Shown here: positions 13,583 through 14,799 of the stretch, one piece after another | Position numbering within the stretch: the first letter of the stretch is position 1 | Layout: every line of letters starts with the position of its first letter | Translations under genes and position numbers: made by a program | The notes under the pieces: generated by a model | Databases searched by the model: none | Told to the model about the DNA's origin: nothing | Seen by the model: only the letters and a program-made list of their open reading frames with translations | NCBI GenBank assembly: GCA_934615145.1 | Contig: CAKTTM010000013.1 | Span: forward strand, 1 to 14,799 | Length of the DNA: 14,799 nt | From: an uncultured Clostridia bacterium | Lineage (GTDB): Bacteria; Bacillota; Clostridia; Christensenellales; Aristaeellaceae | Direction of reading: 5' to 3'

Positions 13583-14799
13583 TTATTGAGAAACTGTGTC
13601 AACTGACATAGGCTGCATCTGGGCGAAGGCACGGATGACCAGGTAGCTGTAGGGGGCGAGGCCGGGCAGGCCCTGCTCGCGGAAGACCAGGCGGTGGGGC
13701 ACGGACATCACCTTGAGGCAGGCCTGCGTATAGGCCTGGGCGCCGTGGACCCTCATCTGCTTAAGCTGCTCTTGGCTGCTGCGCTGGATCTGCGCGTTGT
13801 CGGGCAGATAGCCCACGGCGCTCAAGTGATAGCGCCGCAAGGTGCGGGCCATCAGGCGCAGCAGGCCGCTGACCGGCTCCTCCTGGTTGAGCAGCAGCCG
13901 CTCGCGCAGGCCGCGGCCGATGAGGATCGCCATCGCGGCTGCGGCCTCCCGCGGCGGCAGGGCCTGCAGGGCCTGTACGAAGCTGAGCGAAAAGCGCAGC
14001 GTGTCCTCCGTGCCCTGAAAGCCCTGCGCCAGCTCAAGCATCTGCATGAACAGCTCATCCGTCTGCATGCCCTGGTAGCAAAACTCGCGCATCGCCTCAT
14101 CCGACTGGTAGGTAAAGCAGCGTCCGATGTGGTGCAGCAGGCCTACCCTGGGCACGATATCATCGCTGTTGATGAAGTGAAATAGCGGGCAATCCGCATG
14201 TGCCGCCATCGGCAGCGCGCTGACGCTGGGCGGGGCAAAGCCATAGCCCAGCAGGTTTTGTGGCAGCACGCCCTGCTGCAGCAGCTGGTAGGCCCACAGC
14301 TGCAGCACTGCCGCCCCCTGGCTATGCCCGGCGGCAAAGAGCACAAAGCGGCTGTCTGGCCGGTGGGCTTCTTCTATAATATCCTGCAGGCTGAGCGTCT
14401 GGCGCCCCAGGGCCCTCGCCGCCTGGTCAAAGCTGATGTGCGGCGCGTTGTCGGTGAACTGGCGGGTCAGGCTCAGGAAGCCCTCGTGAAAGCCCTCCGG
14501 ATGCGCCAGGCGGAAGTTGGCAGCCCAGTCGATCATGCGCTTGCCCGTGCCCATGAAACCCACCGCCACCACCCAGCGGCCGCCCGGCAGCGGGCGTATC
14601 ATGGTGATGGCCTTGCCGGTGTCCAGCTCGCCCTCCTGCGACCATATCATGCCCTTGACACGCCGCAGGATGCGGCGGGACTTGATGTGCCGCCTGGCGG
14701 AGTAGGCCAGGTATTCATTGAGCATCCGCTGCCTCAGCGGTCTGCCGCCATCAGGCAGCCGCAGGCCCTCCACCAGCTTCTCATCGGCCTGTATGGAGA
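13583..14799 (-). CDS. Lipase (class 3)-like alpha/beta hydrolase, 5' end missing
   Basis: This minus-strand gene stops with TAA at 13585-13583, and its frame is still open at the right edge, so the true start is probably outside. A GTG complementary to 14771-14773 is possible but has no evident ribosome binding site visible upstream. Counting from that GTG there are 396 residues. Residues 66-76 (RWVVAVGFMGTG) and 142-160 hold the typical strand-elbow pattern, with the nucleophile in GHSQGAA (Ser151). HFINSDDIVPRVG (199-211) supplies the acid (Asp204 or Asp205), and LLHHIG (212-217) a possible active-site His, an arrangement seen in class 3 lipases. The C-terminal 170 residues are helical-looking with no domain that I recognise. 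Substrate is unknown, and the visible part shows no membrane segment. Confidence 0.82.
   Translation of the reverse strand, partial: SIQADEKLVEGLRLPDGGRPLRQRMLNEYLAYSARRHIKSRRILRRVKGMIWSQEGELDTGKAITMIRPLPGGRWVVAVGFMGTGKRMIDWAANFRLAHPEGFHEGFLSLTRQFTDNAPHISFDQAARALGRQTLSLQDIIEEAHRPDSRFVLFAAGHSQGAAVLQLWAYQLLQQGVLPQNLLGYGFAPPSVSALPMAAHADCPLFHFINSDDIVPRVGLLHHIGRCFTYQSDEAMREFCYQGMQTDELFMQMLELAQGFQGTEDTLRFSLSFVQALQALPPREAAAAMAILIGRGLRERLLLNQEEPVSGLLRLMARTLRRYHLSAVGYLPDNAQIQRSSQEQLKQMRVHGAQAYTQACLKVMSVPHRLVFREQGLPGLAPYSYLVIRAFAQMQPMSVDTVSQ

Noticed and set aside
13575..13602. TTGACA with a facing TGTCAA near the 3' end of the lipase-like gene, considered as a promoter or operator
   Set aside because: No -10 box follows at a suitable distance on the plus strand, and most of it is coding sequence of the minus-strand gene.
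1..14799. Catabolite-responsive elements (cre), which would link the Crh-like protein to the cit genes
   Set aside because: I found no convincing cre consensus in the intergenic regions by eye; a matrix search could still find a diverged site.
1..14799. Mobile elements, CRISPR arrays, tRNA or rRNA genes
   Set aside because: No transposase or integrase sequence, short regularly spaced repeats or tRNA-like cloverleaf was seen. The only large repeat is the transporter duplication.

Overview
The window is a GC-rich, gene-dense bacterial stretch. Most genes overlap or nearly touch, and most starts follow AGGAGG-type ribosome binding sites. The whiA gene with an HPr-family partner, the short-form MurB and the citrate-lyase fermentation genes all point to a Bacillota member, most likely a high-GC anaerobic Clostridia lineage. 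I cannot place it further from sequence alone.

Region 1 (1-2727) holds two tandem, nearly identical 2-hydroxycarboxylate (citrate/malate type) transporters. The first is cut by the window edge and ends in a strong terminator. The second has a 343-base upstream region containing a promoter and inverted repeats that could fold into a structured leader.

Region 2 (2801-6116) holds the large and small subunits of an aconitase-superfamily hydro-lyase (LeuCD type), an AEC-family carrier, and a small zinc-ribbon membrane protein of unknown function. The first three genes overlap end to end. A good promoter is embedded in the stop codon of the second transporter.

Region 3 (6190-10049) is a citrate lyase operon, citD-citE-citF-citXG, with its own TTGACA promoter. 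The lyase ACP, beta and alpha subunits and the fused prosthetic-group synthesis and transfer enzyme are present. The acetylating ligase citC and any oxaloacetate decarboxylase are not in the window. Taken together, regions 1-3 look like a fermentation module: import of a di/tricarboxylate, isomerisation or hydration by the LeuCD-type enzyme, then cleavage to acetate plus a 2-oxoacid. Aconitate/isocitrate to citrate and citraconate/mesaconate to citramalate are the two readings I consider most plausible.

Region 4 (10090-12240) is murB-whiA-HPr. The usual rapZ and yvcK are missing between murB and whiA. The HPr-like protein has Thr at the position of the phosphorylated His15 but keeps Ser46, so it resembles Crh.

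Region 5 (12358-14799) has a membrane-anchored VanY-type D,D-carboxypeptidase homologue in which all the expected zinc and catalytic residues are replaced (a predicted pseudoenzyme). It converges on a class 3 lipase-like gene that runs off the right edge. No tRNA, rRNA, CRISPR array or insertion sequence was seen.
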